A stretch of DNA of 64,000 bases from Rugosimonospora sp040255525 (GCA_040255525.1 JBDZVD010000018.1:1-64000), one strand, 5' to 3'; positions 45,445 to 54,452 are shown, counted from the first letter of the stretch. Numbers and translations: made by a program. Notes: generated by a model from the letters alone, not told the origin.

Positions 45445-47315
45445 GCGTGCTGGCCGCGCTGACGCCGGACGCGCTGCGATCGGCCCTGCTCAGCACGCAG
45501 CGGCACCACTCGCTGCGGCTGTCACCGGATGGCCGGCGGATCGCGTTCGTGCGGACGATCGACCACGGTCCCGAGCTGTGGGTCCACGAGTCCGACGGCG
45601 CACAGCGGTGCCTGGTCGTCCACCCCGGCGAGACGCTCAGCGACCTGCGCTGGAGCCCCGACAGCGCGGTCCTGCTGTACCGGCACGCCGAGCACGGACG
45701 CGAGGCATGGCGGCTGGCCGGAGTACGGATGCCCGAGGGCAGCCCGGTCCAGGTCGCGCACGATGCGCCGGTCACCGAGTACTGGCTTCCCACCGACTGG
45801 CACACGCGGGCGGTGGTGTACGCGGCGCGGATCGGTCAGCCGGGCCGCGCGGAACTGTTCCGCGTCGATCTGGACAGCCCGGCCGCCGTGCCCGTGCGGC
45901 TGGCGGCGAATCCCGGATTCCACCGGCTGCTGATCGACGGCCTGCTCCGCCCGCGCGGCGGCATCCGGCTGACCGCCGACGGCTCGGCCGACGTGCTGCT
46001 CGGCGACGACCTGGCCGGTGCGCGCCCGGTGCTGCGGCTCGACCCTGACGCCTTGGCCGACTTCGCGGCGCTGCGGTTCAGCCGGGACGGCAGCCGCCTG
46101 TTCCTGATCACCAGTGCCGGGGCCGACACCCGGCGCCTCGTGGCGCTGAGCGCCGACGGCACGCTGACCACCGTGTTCGCGCATCCGGAACTGGACCTCG
46201 AGAGCTACCCGGTCGCGCCCGACGGCGTGTGGTTCGACCCGGTCACTGGCGAGCCGGACCTGTGCGCGGTGATGGACCAGCGGCTGCGCTATCACGTGGT
46301 GACCGGTGTGGCCGGGCCACCGGCCGGGGCGAGGGCCCATCTTCTCGGCACGCCGGAGCATTCGCGGGTCGTGGTCGACCGCAGCGCCGATGACCGCACC
46401 TGGCTCGTGGCCGAGGTGCACGACCGGGGGCCGCTGCGGTACGCGCGGGTCGATCCGGGTACCGGCACCGACGAACCGGTGATGGTCAACCGGCCGGAGC
46501 TGGTGGGTACCGAACTGCCCGCACTGGATGACTTCTGCTTCACCGCCGGCGACGGGCTACCCATCACCGGGTACGCGATGCGCCCGCCGCACGGGGCCGC
46601 GCCGTACCCGACCGTGGTGCTCGTCCACGGCGGCCCGGCCGGCCGGGACAGCTGGCGATTCCACGCCGAGGCGCACTACCTGGCCACCCTCGGGTACCTG
46701 TCGCTGCACGTCAACTACCGCGGTTCGCGCGGTTTCGGTGCCGCGTTCCGCCACGCCGGCGACGGTGAGTGGGGCGGACGGATGCAGCAGGACCTCTACG
46801 ACGCGCTCACCCACGGCGTCGACGGGAGCCTGGTCGATCCGAGGCGCGTCGTGTTCATGGGGGCCTCCTACGGCGGGTACGCCTCGCTGCTGGCCGCGTG
46901 CGCCCGGCCCGACCTGGCGCGGGGCGCGATCGCGATCAGTCCGCCGTGCGACCTCGTCGCGTTCGCCACCGCGCCGCCCCGGTACTGGCAGCCGCTGGCC
47001 GGCTCGCTGCTGCGCCAGATCCGGCGCCGTCCGGACGGGCGGGTCGTCGAAGCCGAGGAGCTGGCCGCCCGTTCGCCCGCGCACGTGGTGAGCTCGTCAT
47101 GCGCCCCGCTGCTCATCGCACACGGACGGCGCGATCCTCGGGTACCGGTGGCCGACGTCGACACGTTCGTCGAGCGGGCCACCACGCTCGGGGTGCCTGT
47201 GCGCTACCTGTGCTTCGCCGACGAGGGGCACCACGTCAAGGCCAACCACAACCGGGCGACCCTGTTCGGCGAGATCCGGAGCTTCCTGGAGGCGATCCGT
47301 GACGGCGACCGTTGA
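45441..47315 (+). CDS. S9 family peptidase (acylaminoacyl peptidase-like)
   Basis: A 624-residue serine peptidase with an N-terminal beta-propeller (WD40-like PD40 repeats, SPDGRRIAFVR, WSPDSAVLLYR) that limits access to short peptides, and a C-terminal alpha/beta hydrolase domain. Catalytic residues are visible: Ser476 in GASYGGYA, Asp565 in HGRRDPRVP and His597 in DEGHH. It lacks a signal peptide and overlaps the upstream stop by four bases. It most likely removes the leader or trims the modified peptide inside the cell, as prolyl oligopeptidase-type enzymes do in several RiPP pathways. Confidence 0.9.
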   Translation: MSVLAALTPDALRSALLSTQRHHSLRLSPDGRRIAFVRTIDHGPELWVHESDGAQRCLVVHPGETLSDLRWSPDSAVLLYRHAEHGREAWRLAGVRMPEGSPVQVAHDAPVTEYWLPTDWHTRAVVYAARIGQPGRAELFRVDLDSPAAVPVRLAANPGFHRLLIDGLLRPRGGIRLTADGSADVLLGDDLAGARPVLRLDPDALADFAALRFSRDGSRLFLITSAGADTRRLVALSADGTLTTVFAHPELDLESYPVAPDGVWFDPVTGEPDLCAVMDQRLRYHVVTGVAGPPAGARAHLLGTPEHSRVVVDRSADDRTWLVAEVHDRGPLRYARVDPGTGTDEPVMVNRPELVGTELPALDDFCFTAGDGLPITGYAMRPPHGAAPYPTVVLVHGGPAGRDSWRFHAEAHYLATLGYLSLHVNYRGSRGFGAAFRHAGDGEWGGRMQQDLYDALTHGVDGSLVDPRRVVFMGASYGGYASLLAACARPDLARGAIAISPPCDLVAFATAPPRYWQPLAGSLLRQIRRRPDGRVVEAEELAARSPAHVVSSSCAPLLIAHGRRDPRVPVADVDTFVERATTLGVPVRYLCFADEGHHVKANHNRATLFGEIRSFLEAIRDGDR

Positions 47316-48540
47316 GCTGCTGCGCCAGTACACCCGGGACGACCCGCGCGGGCGGTTTCCGCGCCGCATCGGCGCACCCGCGATCGAGTGCAACCGGTTG
47401 GCCATGGTCTGGCGGCCACTCATCGACATGACGCACACCGACGCCGCCCCGATCAGCCTGCGGATGATCCGGTCGGTGTCGGCGTGGATCGCCGCGGCCG
47501 AGCCTGGTCGCATCTCGTGGTTCTCCCGGATGTCGGTACCGGGGCTGCGCCGCCAGGTGGTACGCCATGCCGGGCTGGACGACTACGACGTAACAAGACC
47601 GGCCGACCTGCCGCCGGTGTTGCGTACCCCCGCGTGGCAGCGCCTGGTCGACGCGGTCGACGGGTTCGGCGCGCTCGACGGCTACACCCAGGCGCTGGTC
47701 GTGTTCCAGTTGGCGCAGCTGACCCTCAACCGGTTCGCGCTGGTACTCACCGGCGGCCTCGTCGCCGCGACCGGCGAGCGCGGCAGCGACCAGTGCGCGT
47801 ACGAGACCGCCCGGGTGGCCGCCCGCCTACCCGGGCAGGCCGCGGCGGCGCTACCGGTGTTCGAGGCACTGGCGACCGGCCCGGATTCGGTCCTCGCGTA
47901 TCATGCGTGCTTCCAGGGCATCGCCCACGCGCTGCGCGGCGCCGACGACCTCGGACGGGCCGAACGGTTCGCGGGGCAGGCGGCCACTCTGCCGCCGCTG
48001 GGTGACGACTGGGAGGCGCACCTGACGCACAGCCGTTTCCACCGTGCGCTGGTTCGCCTGTGTACCGCGCAGGGCCGGACGGCCCAGGTCCGGGCGGAGC
48101 TGGACGCCGCCTGGCGCCGGCAGGGCCAGATGGACGCGGCCGGCCCGACCGGCGACGAGAACTTCCTCATGATCAGCGACGAGAACCGGCGGGACCTGCT
48201 GGAGCTGGAGATCGAGTCGGCGCGGACGGTGGCGCCGGCCGCCCCACCGCGACTACGCGACTGGGCGGCCGAACTGATCCGGCTGGATCCCCGCGCTGTC
48301 GAGGCGCGGCTGTTCATCGGCGACGCGTACATGCTGGCCGGTGACCACGCCGACGCGGCGCGCTGGTACGCCCGTGCGGGCGAACTGGGTACCAGCGCCG
48401 GCGCGATCGGCTGGTTCCGCGCCGGGCAGTGCTACGACCGCATCGGCGACGTGGACGCCGCGGTCGCCGCCATGGGGCGCTGCCTAGAACTGGACACCAC
48501 CGCGATCGAACCCCGGCAGTACCTGGCAGAAAGAGGCTGA
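47299..48540 (+). CDS. TPR-containing protein B of the peptide cluster
   Basis: A 413-residue paralogue of protein A along its whole length. GTG at 47299 overlaps the end of the peptidase gene by 17 bases. Matching blocks: DPRGRFPRRIGAPAIECNRLAMVWRPLIDM, SWFSRMSVPGLRRQVVRHAGLDDYD, and the TPR part DAARWYARAGELGTSAGAIGWFRAGQCYDRIG. Strong conservation of the N-terminal unit between the two copies points to a specific binding or catalytic site. Function unknown. Confidence 0.75.
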   Translation: MTATVELLRQYTRDDPRGRFPRRIGAPAIECNRLAMVWRPLIDMTHTDAAPISLRMIRSVSAWIAAAEPGRISWFSRMSVPGLRRQVVRHAGLDDYDVTRPADLPPVLRTPAWQRLVDAVDGFGALDGYTQALVVFQLAQLTLNRFALVLTGGLVAATGERGSDQCAYETARVAARLPGQAAAALPVFEALATGPDSVLAYHACFQGIAHALRGADDLGRAERFAGQAATLPPLGDDWEAHLTHSRFHRALVRLCTAQGRTAQVRAELDAAWRRQGQMDAAGPTGDENFLMISDENRRDLLELEIESARTVAPAAPPRLRDWAAELIRLDPRAVEARLFIGDAYMLAGDHADAARWYARAGELGTSAGAIGWFRAGQCYDRIGDVDAAVAAMGRCLELDTTAIEPRQYLAERG

Positions 48541-48541
48541 T

Positions 48542-49126
48542 GTGAGCGTACCCACCACCCGGATCCCCGAAGCGGCCGCACGGGCGCAACGGGTCGCCGA
48601 CCGCGCCGGGTTCCAGCTGTCCTCCGACGTCCACACCGGGTCGCTGCTGCGCACCCTTGCCGCCACGAAGCCCGGCGGGCGGCTGCTGGAGGTCGGCACC
48701 GGCGTCGGCGTCGGCGCCGCGTACCTGCTGTCCGGCATGGACTCCACCGCTCACCTGACCACTCTTGAGCGCGGCCCGGCCCTGGCCAACGCGGCTCGGA
48801 CCCTGCTCGCCGGAGACCCCCGGGTGGAGGTGATCACCACGGACGCGGTCGAGTGGCTCACGGCATACGACGGGGCACCCTTCGACCTGGTGTTCGTCGA
48901 CACCACCACCGCCAAGTTCGAGCGCCGCGACCTGCTGTTCGCGCACATGGCCAAGGGCGCGCTGTTCATCGCCGACGACCTGCTGCCGCAGGAAAAGTGG
49001 ACCCAGGCGCACGGCCCGCGCGTGGCCCGCTTCCGCAGCGAGATCGTCGCCGAGCCGCAGCTTCTCGCCACGCTCGTGGACTGGGGCTCCGGCCTGGTGA
49101 TCGGCGCCTACCGCGACGCACGGTAG
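48542..49126 (+). CDS. SAM-dependent O-methyltransferase
   Basis: A 194-residue class I methyltransferase of the catechol O-methyltransferase-like (Methyltransf_24/3) type. GTG at 48542 is two bases after the upstream stop. The SAM-binding motif LLEVGTGVGVGAAYLLSG (about 40-57), the acidic TLERGPALANAAR and FDLVFVDTT (motif III-like) are present. It may methylate a hydroxyl or carboxyl of the peptide product, for example a tyrosine-derived group; this is inference. Confidence 0.85.
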   Translation: MSVPTTRIPEAAARAQRVADRAGFQLSSDVHTGSLLRTLAATKPGGRLLEVGTGVGVGAAYLLSGMDSTAHLTTLERGPALANAARTLLAGDPRVEVITTDAVEWLTAYDGAPFDLVFVDTTTAKFERRDLLFAHMAKGALFIADDLLPQEKWTQAHGPRVARFRSEIVAEPQLLATLVDWGSGLVIGAYRDAR

Positions 49127-49131
49127 ACCGG

Positions 49132-49665
49132 GTGCGCGTGATGGATCCGGTGCTGCTGCGCGAGGCGATGTCCTACCGCGCGGTGGGGATCGCCGTGGCG
49201 ACCACGCGCGATCCCTCTGGCATGGACGTGGCCCTCACCGCGAGTTCGTTCGCGGCCGTGTCGCTGGATCCGCCGCTGACAGTCATCGGGGTACGGCGTG
49301 CCGGCCGCTTCCAGGGCGCGTTGCTGGCCCGGCGCCGCTGGGCCGTGACGCTGCTGGCCGGCGACCAGGAGTTGATCGCGGCCACCTTCGCCCGACCCCG
49401 CACCGAGCACCGCCCGGAGGATCTGGAACGCTGGCCGACCCGGCGGATGCCCGGCGGATCCCTGGTGTTCACCGCCGGCCTGGCCGCGGTCGAGTGCGTG
49501 CTGGCCGGCACCGTCGACGCCGGCACCGCCACTCTCGTGATCGGGCAGGTGACCTCGGCCGTCCGCGGTACCGGCGAGGATCCATTGCTTTACTTCCGCC
49601 GCGCTTACCGGGTGATGCGCGGTGCCCCGATCGCCGAGGCGGCGTCGGCGCGCTCACTGGGCTGA
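49132..49665 (+). CDS. Flavin reductase family protein
   Basis: A roughly 177-residue FMN-binding split-barrel flavin reductase (DIM6/NTAB type). The start is uncertain between GTG 49132, GTG 49138 and ATG 49141. Typical blocks: VGIAVATTRDPSGMDVALTASSFAAVSLDPPL and WAVTLLAGDQELIAATFA. It probably supplies reduced flavin, either to the SagB-like enzymes or to the LLM monooxygenase at 59226, which would need one. It ends 31 bases from the oppositely oriented metG. Confidence 0.82.
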   Translation: MRVMDPVLLREAMSYRAVGIAVATTRDPSGMDVALTASSFAAVSLDPPLTVIGVRRAGRFQGALLARRRWAVTLLAGDQELIAATFARPRTEHRPEDLERWPTRRMPGGSLVFTAGLAAVECVLAGTVDAGTATLVIGQVTSAVRGTGEDPLLYFRRAYRVMRGAPIAEAASARSLG

Positions 49666-49696
49666 GTGGGACCGGGCCCCGCCACACGGCGTCGCC

Positions 49697-51214
49697 TCAC
49701 TGCGAGTCCGGCGGCTCCAGCCGGGGGAAAACCGGTCCGGCCGCAGGAACCGTGCCGCCACCGTCGCCGCACTGCGCAGCGATGCGCGCCGCCGCCTGCG
49801 GCAGGAACGGGTCGAGGTGCCGGCCCAGATCGCGGCAGGTGTCGACCAGTTCGCCCAGTACCGCGTCGAGCGCGACCGAGGCCGCCGGATCGCTCCGCGC
49901 GGCCTTGGCCAGCTCCCAGGGGCGCACCGCCTCGACGTAGCGGTTGCCCTCGTCGCCGATGCGCACGACCGCCTCGGTGGCCCGCCGGAAGTCGAACGCG
50001 TCGAGCGAGCTCGCGATCGTGGCGCCCGCCTCGGCCCGGACCGCCCGCAGCTGCGCCGCCGCGGTACCGTCCGCGCGCGCCTGGGGGATCCGGCCGGCAC
50101 GGTACCGGTTGACCATCGACACTGTCCGGTTCACCAGGTTACCGATGTTGTTCGCGAGGTCCTCGTTGACGCGCGCCACCATTCGGGCGACGGTGAAGTC
50201 GGTGTCGCCGCTGCGTGCCACCTCGCGTACGAACCACCAGCGCAGCGGGTCGGTGCCGTAGCGCTCGGCAAGCTCTACCGGGTCGGCGGCACCGCTCACC
50301 GACTTGCTGATCTTCGCGCCGTCCGCGGTGAGGTACTCGTGCACGAAGATCACGTCGGGCAGCGCGAGGCCGGTCGACAGCAGAATCGCCGGCCAGTACA
50401 CGGCGTGGAAGCGGATGATGCCCTTACCGATGACGTGCACCCGCTCAGCGTGGTTCCACCACCGGTCGAAGGAGTCCGGGTCGTTGGCGTACCCAGGGGC
50501 GGAGATGTAGTTGGCCAGCGCGTCGTACCACACGTAGATGACCTGGTCGGGATCGCCCGGGACGGGGATGCCCCAGCCCCGCGCCCGGGCGGTGCTGCGC
50601 GAGACGCTGAAATCCTCCAGGCCGGCCTCGATGAATGCGAGCACCTCGCGCTTGCGCGTGGCCGGCTCGACGCGCAGCCGATCCGTCGCGATCAGCTCGG
50701 CCAGCTGGGCCTGGTAGCGACTCAGCCGGAAGAACCAGTTGTCCTCCTCGACCTGCTCCGGCAGCGTGCCGTGCTCCGCGCACCGCCCGTCTGCGGTCAG
50801 CTCGTCGCGGGTGTAGAACTGCTCGCAGCCCACACAGTACAGACCCGAGTAGGACGCGCGGTAGAAGTCGTCGCGCGCCGCGCTGAGCGCCCACAGCTTT
50901 TCCACGGCCGGCCGGTGCCGCGGGTCGGTCGCGGTGCGGATGAAGTCGTCGAACGACAGGTCCAGCGATTCGCGCAGGGCGGAGAAGCGCTGCGCGATCT
51001 GGTTGACGTATGCAAGGGGGCTGACCCCGGCCGCCTCGGCACTCTGCACGTTCTTCAGCGCGTTGTCGTCGGTACCGGTCTGGAAGCGGACCTCGTCGCC
51101 GCGTTGCCGTCGGTGCCGGGCCAGCACGTCGGCCTGGACGAGTTCCAGCGCGTGGCCGACGTGCGGACGGCCGTTGACGTAAGGGATCGCGGTCATGACA
51201 TTGAACCGTGCCAC
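49697..51214 (-). CDS. metG: Methionyl-tRNA synthetase
   Basis: A 505-residue class I synthetase charging tRNA-Met. The ATP-binding HIGH motif is HVGH (18-21) and KMSKS is KISKS (301-305, ADGAKISKS). A zinc-knuckle insertion with CVGC and a second Cys/His pair (RCAEHG) lies near 125-145, and the anticodon-binding helical domain follows (NNIGNLVNRTVSMVNRY). No C-terminal dimerisation domain is present. Its position between two biosynthetic clusters, tail-to-tail with the peptide cluster, suggests either that this is the housekeeping gene or that it is a second, resistant copy; the window cannot decide. Confidence 0.9.
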   Translation of the reverse strand: MARFNVMTAIPYVNGRPHVGHALELVQADVLARHRRQRGDEVRFQTGTDDNALKNVQSAEAAGVSPLAYVNQIAQRFSALRESLDLSFDDFIRTATDPRHRPAVEKLWALSAARDDFYRASYSGLYCVGCEQFYTRDELTADGRCAEHGTLPEQVEEDNWFFRLSRYQAQLAELIATDRLRVEPATRKREVLAFIEAGLEDFSVSRSTARARGWGIPVPGDPDQVIYVWYDALANYISAPGYANDPDSFDRWWNHAERVHVIGKGIIRFHAVYWPAILLSTGLALPDVIFVHEYLTADGAKISKSVSGAADPVELAERYGTDPLRWWFVREVARSGDTDFTVARMVARVNEDLANNIGNLVNRTVSMVNRYRAGRIPQARADGTAAAQLRAVRAEAGATIASSLDAFDFRRATEAVVRIGDEGNRYVEAVRPWELAKAARSDPAASVALDAVLGELVDTCRDLGRHLDPFLPQAAARIAAQCGDGGGTVPAAGPVFPRLEPPDSQ

Positions 51215-51280
51215 GGAGACCTCCGGTCATGATGCTTCGGTCACGACGGCGGCCGGCGGAGAATCCCGTGGACACGGCAA

Positions 51281-51356
51281 CGGCCCCGAACCTCCGCCGG
51301 GGCCGACGAGTCTTTGGTGACGTCAGTCGATTAGATGCCCCGGTCCCGAGGCATCT
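51281..51356 (-). promoter_or_regulatory. Two hairpins in the metG leader
   Basis: Bases 51281-51288 (CGGCCCCG) pair with 51298-51305 (CGGGGCCG), and 51333-51339 (AGATGCC) pair with 51350-51356 (GGCATCT). Both lie 67-142 bases before the metG start on its transcribed side, so the mRNA leader may form an attenuator or antiterminator. No T-box consensus was recognised. Confidence 0.4.
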
Positions 51357-51510
51357 TCATTCGCGTGGTCAATGGCGTCACGCACCACAGCATACCCGTA
51401 TCGGCGCCACCCGGAGGGGCCGAAGTCTGTTCGGGTTCATCACGGCTTCGATTGAGCGCTATAACTGACGGCGAACCGCGATTGTTCGACTGTGCGTCGA
51501 GGGGAGCGCT

Positions 51511-53136
51511 ATGTCGCGAGTGGCGGGATCGGCGGGGCTTCAGTTGGCGCGGCTGTTACGGGAGCTGCGACGGCGATCGGCACTGACCCAGGAGGCACTG
51601 GCGGAGGCGGCCGGCTTGAGCGTCCGGACCGTCCGCAATGTGGAAAGCGGCAAGGGGCACCCGCCACAGTCCAGATCGGTACGGCAGATCGCCGGCGCGC
51701 TGCGCCTCGACGCCAGCCAGTACGCCGAGCTGCTGGACGCGGCGGCGGCCGCCCGGTTTGACCGGCGTCACCGCGGCTGGCGCCCGGCGGTCGCGCCAGT
51801 CCCGAGCCACACCACGGATCGCGTCGGCGAACCGCTCATCGGACGCGACGACGTGGTCGACGCGATCAGCGCGATCCTGCGCGCGCGGCCGTGTCTGGTG
51901 TCAATTACCGGACTGTCGGGAATCGGCAAGACGAGCGTCGCCGCGGCTGTCGCCGAGCGGGTGGGCGACCAGTTCACCGACGGCACCATCTGGGTGAAGC
52001 TGCGGTCGCGGCGGGACCTGCCGGCAATCTGCCAGGCCGTCGCCGAGGCGGCCCGGCAACCTGACCTCGCCTCGCTGGCCGCCGAGTTCGGTGGGCGCAG
52101 GGCTCTGCTGGTCATCGACGGCATCGAGTACGCCGAGCAGGTCGCCGCCGGGCTCGCCGAGCTGCGGGCCACCTGCCCCAGCCTGCACATCCTGGTGACC
52201 GGGCGGCGTCCAACCGGGGCCACCGATGAGTATCAGTGGGTCCTCGGTCCGCTGGCCGTGCCAGCCGAGGGCGCGTGCGACACCAGCACGCTGGGCAACG
52301 TGCCAGCCGTCGCGATGTTCGTCGACCGGCTGCTACGCCGGCGCCCTGACTATCGGCTCACCGACGACGGGCCGGCCGTCGCCGCCCTGGCGCGGCTGTT
52401 CGAAGGCGTTCCGCTGGCGCTGGAACTCGCCGCCGGATGGGGCCGTCTGCTGAGCCCGCGTGACCTGCTCGACCACTACCGGTCGCGCAGGCTCGACCTC
52501 GCCTGGCCCGGTCGCGGGCCGGGAACGCTGCGCGAGGCGCTGGCCGAGAGCTGGAGCCTGCTGTCCGACGACGACCAGTGGCGCCTCGCCGAGCTGGCGC
52601 TGTTGGTCCGGTCGTGGCCGCTTGAGCTCGCGCGCGACTACCTCGATCAGACCGACGACGTGGACGCGTTCGTGGACCAGGTTTCCGCCATGGGACTCGT
52701 GCGGACCGTGCCGGACGCCGGTAGCATCCGCTTCCACCTTCCCGAAAGCGTCCGCGAGTTCGGTCTGGAACATCTGGCCGCCTCCGCCCGGCTGGCCAGC
52801 GCGCGCGAGCGCCACGCTCGGGTGATCCTGCGTCGGGCGGGCAACCTGGCCCGACAACTCACCCGGCCCGACCACGCGGCCGGGATGGAAGAGCTGTACC
52901 AGCTGGGCGGCGACATCGGGGAGGCTCTGGCCTGGGCGGCGGAGCAGCACGACGCCATCGGGCTGGAAACGGCTGCGGCACCCGGCCGCTACTGGCGAGC
53001 ACGCGGACGAGCCGCCGAGGGCGTCGCCTGGATCAAGCAACTGCTCGCCGACGCGGCGCCTGCGAGCATCGCGTGCCGTCAGGTTGAAACGGCCCGGCTG
53101 CTAGGGCCTGTGTCGAAGTCGGCTGAGGGCGGCTGA
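51511..53136 (+). CDS. HTH and NB-ARC regulator, C-terminally truncated
   Basis: A 541-residue signalling ATPase with an N-terminal XRE-type helix-turn-helix (LARLLRELRRRSALTQEALAEAAGLSVRTVRNVESG, about 12-47) and an NB-ARC domain: P-loop GLSGIGKTS (134-142), Walker B ALLVIDGIE and the GVPLALELAAGW motif. Family members continue with several TPR repeats; here the frame is replaced after about residue 525 by LLGPVSKSAEGG and a stop, at sequence GGGCCTGTGTCGAAGT that looks like an insertion-sequence end. The sensor repeats are thus lost. It may have regulated the adjacent cluster; in its present form it could be inactive or unregulated. Confidence 0.75.
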   Translation: MSRVAGSAGLQLARLLRELRRRSALTQEALAEAAGLSVRTVRNVESGKGHPPQSRSVRQIAGALRLDASQYAELLDAAAAARFDRRHRGWRPAVAPVPSHTTDRVGEPLIGRDDVVDAISAILRARPCLVSITGLSGIGKTSVAAAVAERVGDQFTDGTIWVKLRSRRDLPAICQAVAEAARQPDLASLAAEFGGRRALLVIDGIEYAEQVAAGLAELRATCPSLHILVTGRRPTGATDEYQWVLGPLAVPAEGACDTSTLGNVPAVAMFVDRLLRRRPDYRLTDDGPAVAALARLFEGVPLALELAAGWGRLLSPRDLLDHYRSRRLDLAWPGRGPGTLREALAESWSLLSDDDQWRLAELALLVRSWPLELARDYLDQTDDVDAFVDQVSAMGLVRTVPDAGSIRFHLPESVREFGLEHLAASARLASARERHARVILRRAGNLARQLTRPDHAAGMEELYQLGGDIGEALAWAAEQHDAIGLETAAAPGRYWRARGRAAEGVAWIKQLLADAAPASIACRQVETARLLGPVSKSAEGG

Positions 53137-53237
53137 GCTGGCTTGATGTGATTGCCGCGGATCGGAGATCGAAAAACGTGGTCAGATCGCTTGGGCGAGT
53201 TCGGTGAACGCAGCGGTGACCCGCGTAGCCGCTGAAT
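53104..53237. mobile_element. Probable insertion-sequence end remnant
   Basis: The junction GGGCCTGTGTCGAAGT at 53104 breaks the NB-ARC gene. The following 130 bases have no gene and include an AT-rich patch (GATCGAAAAACGTGGTCAG) unlike the flanking coding DNA. No second end or target duplication was found, so this is a tentative call. Confidence 0.35.
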
Positions 53238-54452
53238 TCAACCCGGGATCGGCACGTGGCGGTTGGTCAGCCGCCAACTACCCACCTGACGGCCGCCGTC
53301 CAGCACCACCTCGACGGGGGCGGGGCGGCTCAGGAACGAGGTGAGGCTGGCGGTCAGGCCGTACGCGCCGACGTTGGGTACGCACAGCAGATCCCCCACG
53401 CGGGGCTCCCGCACCGGCGTGTGCACGGCGAGCCGGTCCAGCGGGGTACACAGCGGGCCCATGACGTCCACAGTGACCTCTGGTCGGTCCTCGCTCGCGC
53501 TGAGGTTGCGGAACCCGGTGGCCGGACGAAGTACCCGGCCCAGGCCCGCCATGCCACCCAGGACGTTGATGCCGGCGTCCACCACGACGACCGTGCGACC
53601 GGGCCGCGCCTTGACGTCCATCACGGAGGTCAGCAGCCAGCCGGACTCGGCGGTGAGCCGCCGCCCCGACTCGAACCACGGTACCGGCGCAGGTCCCGTA
53701 CCCCAGCCGTCGATCAGCGCGGCGAGCGGCTCGGCGAGGGCGCGCAGCGGTTCGCCGGTACCGGGGGCGGCGTAGGGCCAGGCGAACCCTCCTCCCAGGT
53801 CGGCAACGGCCGGCGTCACTCCGGCCTCCGCGCACACCCCCTCCACGACCTGCCGAGCGCGGGCGAAACCGTCCAGCAGAGCCTCCACGCCGGCGATCTG
53901 CGAGCCCAGGTACGCATGGAAGCCGTGCAGGGACACGCCCGGGGGCAGGTTACGACATGCGGCGACCGCATCGGCCGGGAGGAAGCCGAACTGCCGCCCG
54001 TCCACCATGGACAGCCCGGACGCGACGCCCTCCCCGGGCTGCAGGCGCAGCAGGACCGCCGCTTCGCGCCCGGCGGTCGCCGCCGCGTCGCCGAGCCGGC
54101 GCAGGTCCACGGCCGACTCGCAGGAGAAGGTACCGACGCCCAAGGCCAGCGCGTGCCCGATCTCGGCCGGCGTCTTGCCAGGCCCGGTGTACAGCATTTC
54201 GGCCGCTGCGAAACCAGCGTCGAGCGCGGCCTGCAGCTCGCCGGGGGAGGAGACCTCCGCGCGGCAGCCGGCCTCCCGCAGCTGCGCGCCGACCGCCGGC
54301 AGCGGGTTCGCCTTCACCGAATACAACAGCTGCGCGCCGGGCGGCAACGCTCCCCGCAGTTCGGCGGCGCGAGAGCGGACCGCGTCGAGTTCGTACACGT
54401 AGAGCGGGGTGCCATGGTCTGCCGCAGCCTTCCGCAGGTCATTGTCGATCAC
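53238..54452 (-). CDS. PLP-dependent decarboxylase, BtrK-like (fold III)
   Basis: A 404-residue alanine-racemase-fold decarboxylase of the diaminopimelate/ornithine decarboxylase superfamily. GTG at 54452 has AGGGAGA upstream. PLP lysine is Lys47 in LLYSVKANP; ADLGGGFAWPY, FESGRRLTAESG and GPLCTPLDRL, NVGAYGLTAS are visible. The C-terminal blocks resemble BtrK of butirosin biosynthesis, which decarboxylates a carrier-bound glutamyl group, more than LysA. With an ACP, an ATP-grasp ligase and an LLM monooxygenase in the same cluster, decarboxylation of an ACP-tethered amino acid is the favoured role. It is the last gene of the operon starting at 59158. Confidence 0.85.
   Translation of the reverse strand: MIDNDLRKAAADHGTPLYVYELDAVRSRAAELRGALPPGAQLLYSVKANPLPAVGAQLREAGCRAEVSSPGELQAALDAGFAAAEMLYTGPGKTPAEIGHALALGVGTFSCESAVDLRRLGDAAATAGREAAVLLRLQPGEGVASGLSMVDGRQFGFLPADAVAACRNLPPGVSLHGFHAYLGSQIAGVEALLDGFARARQVVEGVCAEAGVTPAVADLGGGFAWPYAAPGTGEPLRALAEPLAALIDGWGTGPAPVPWFESGRRLTAESGWLLTSVMDVKARPGRTVVVVDAGINVLGGMAGLGRVLRPATGFRNLSASEDRPEVTVDVMGPLCTPLDRLAVHTPVREPRVGDLLCVPNVGAYGLTASLTSFLSRPAPVEVVLDGGRQVGSWRLTNRHVPIPG

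Noticed and set aside
51281..51356. A T-box riboswitch before metG
   Set aside because: Hairpins are present, but the conserved T-box sequence and a specifier loop could not be identified.
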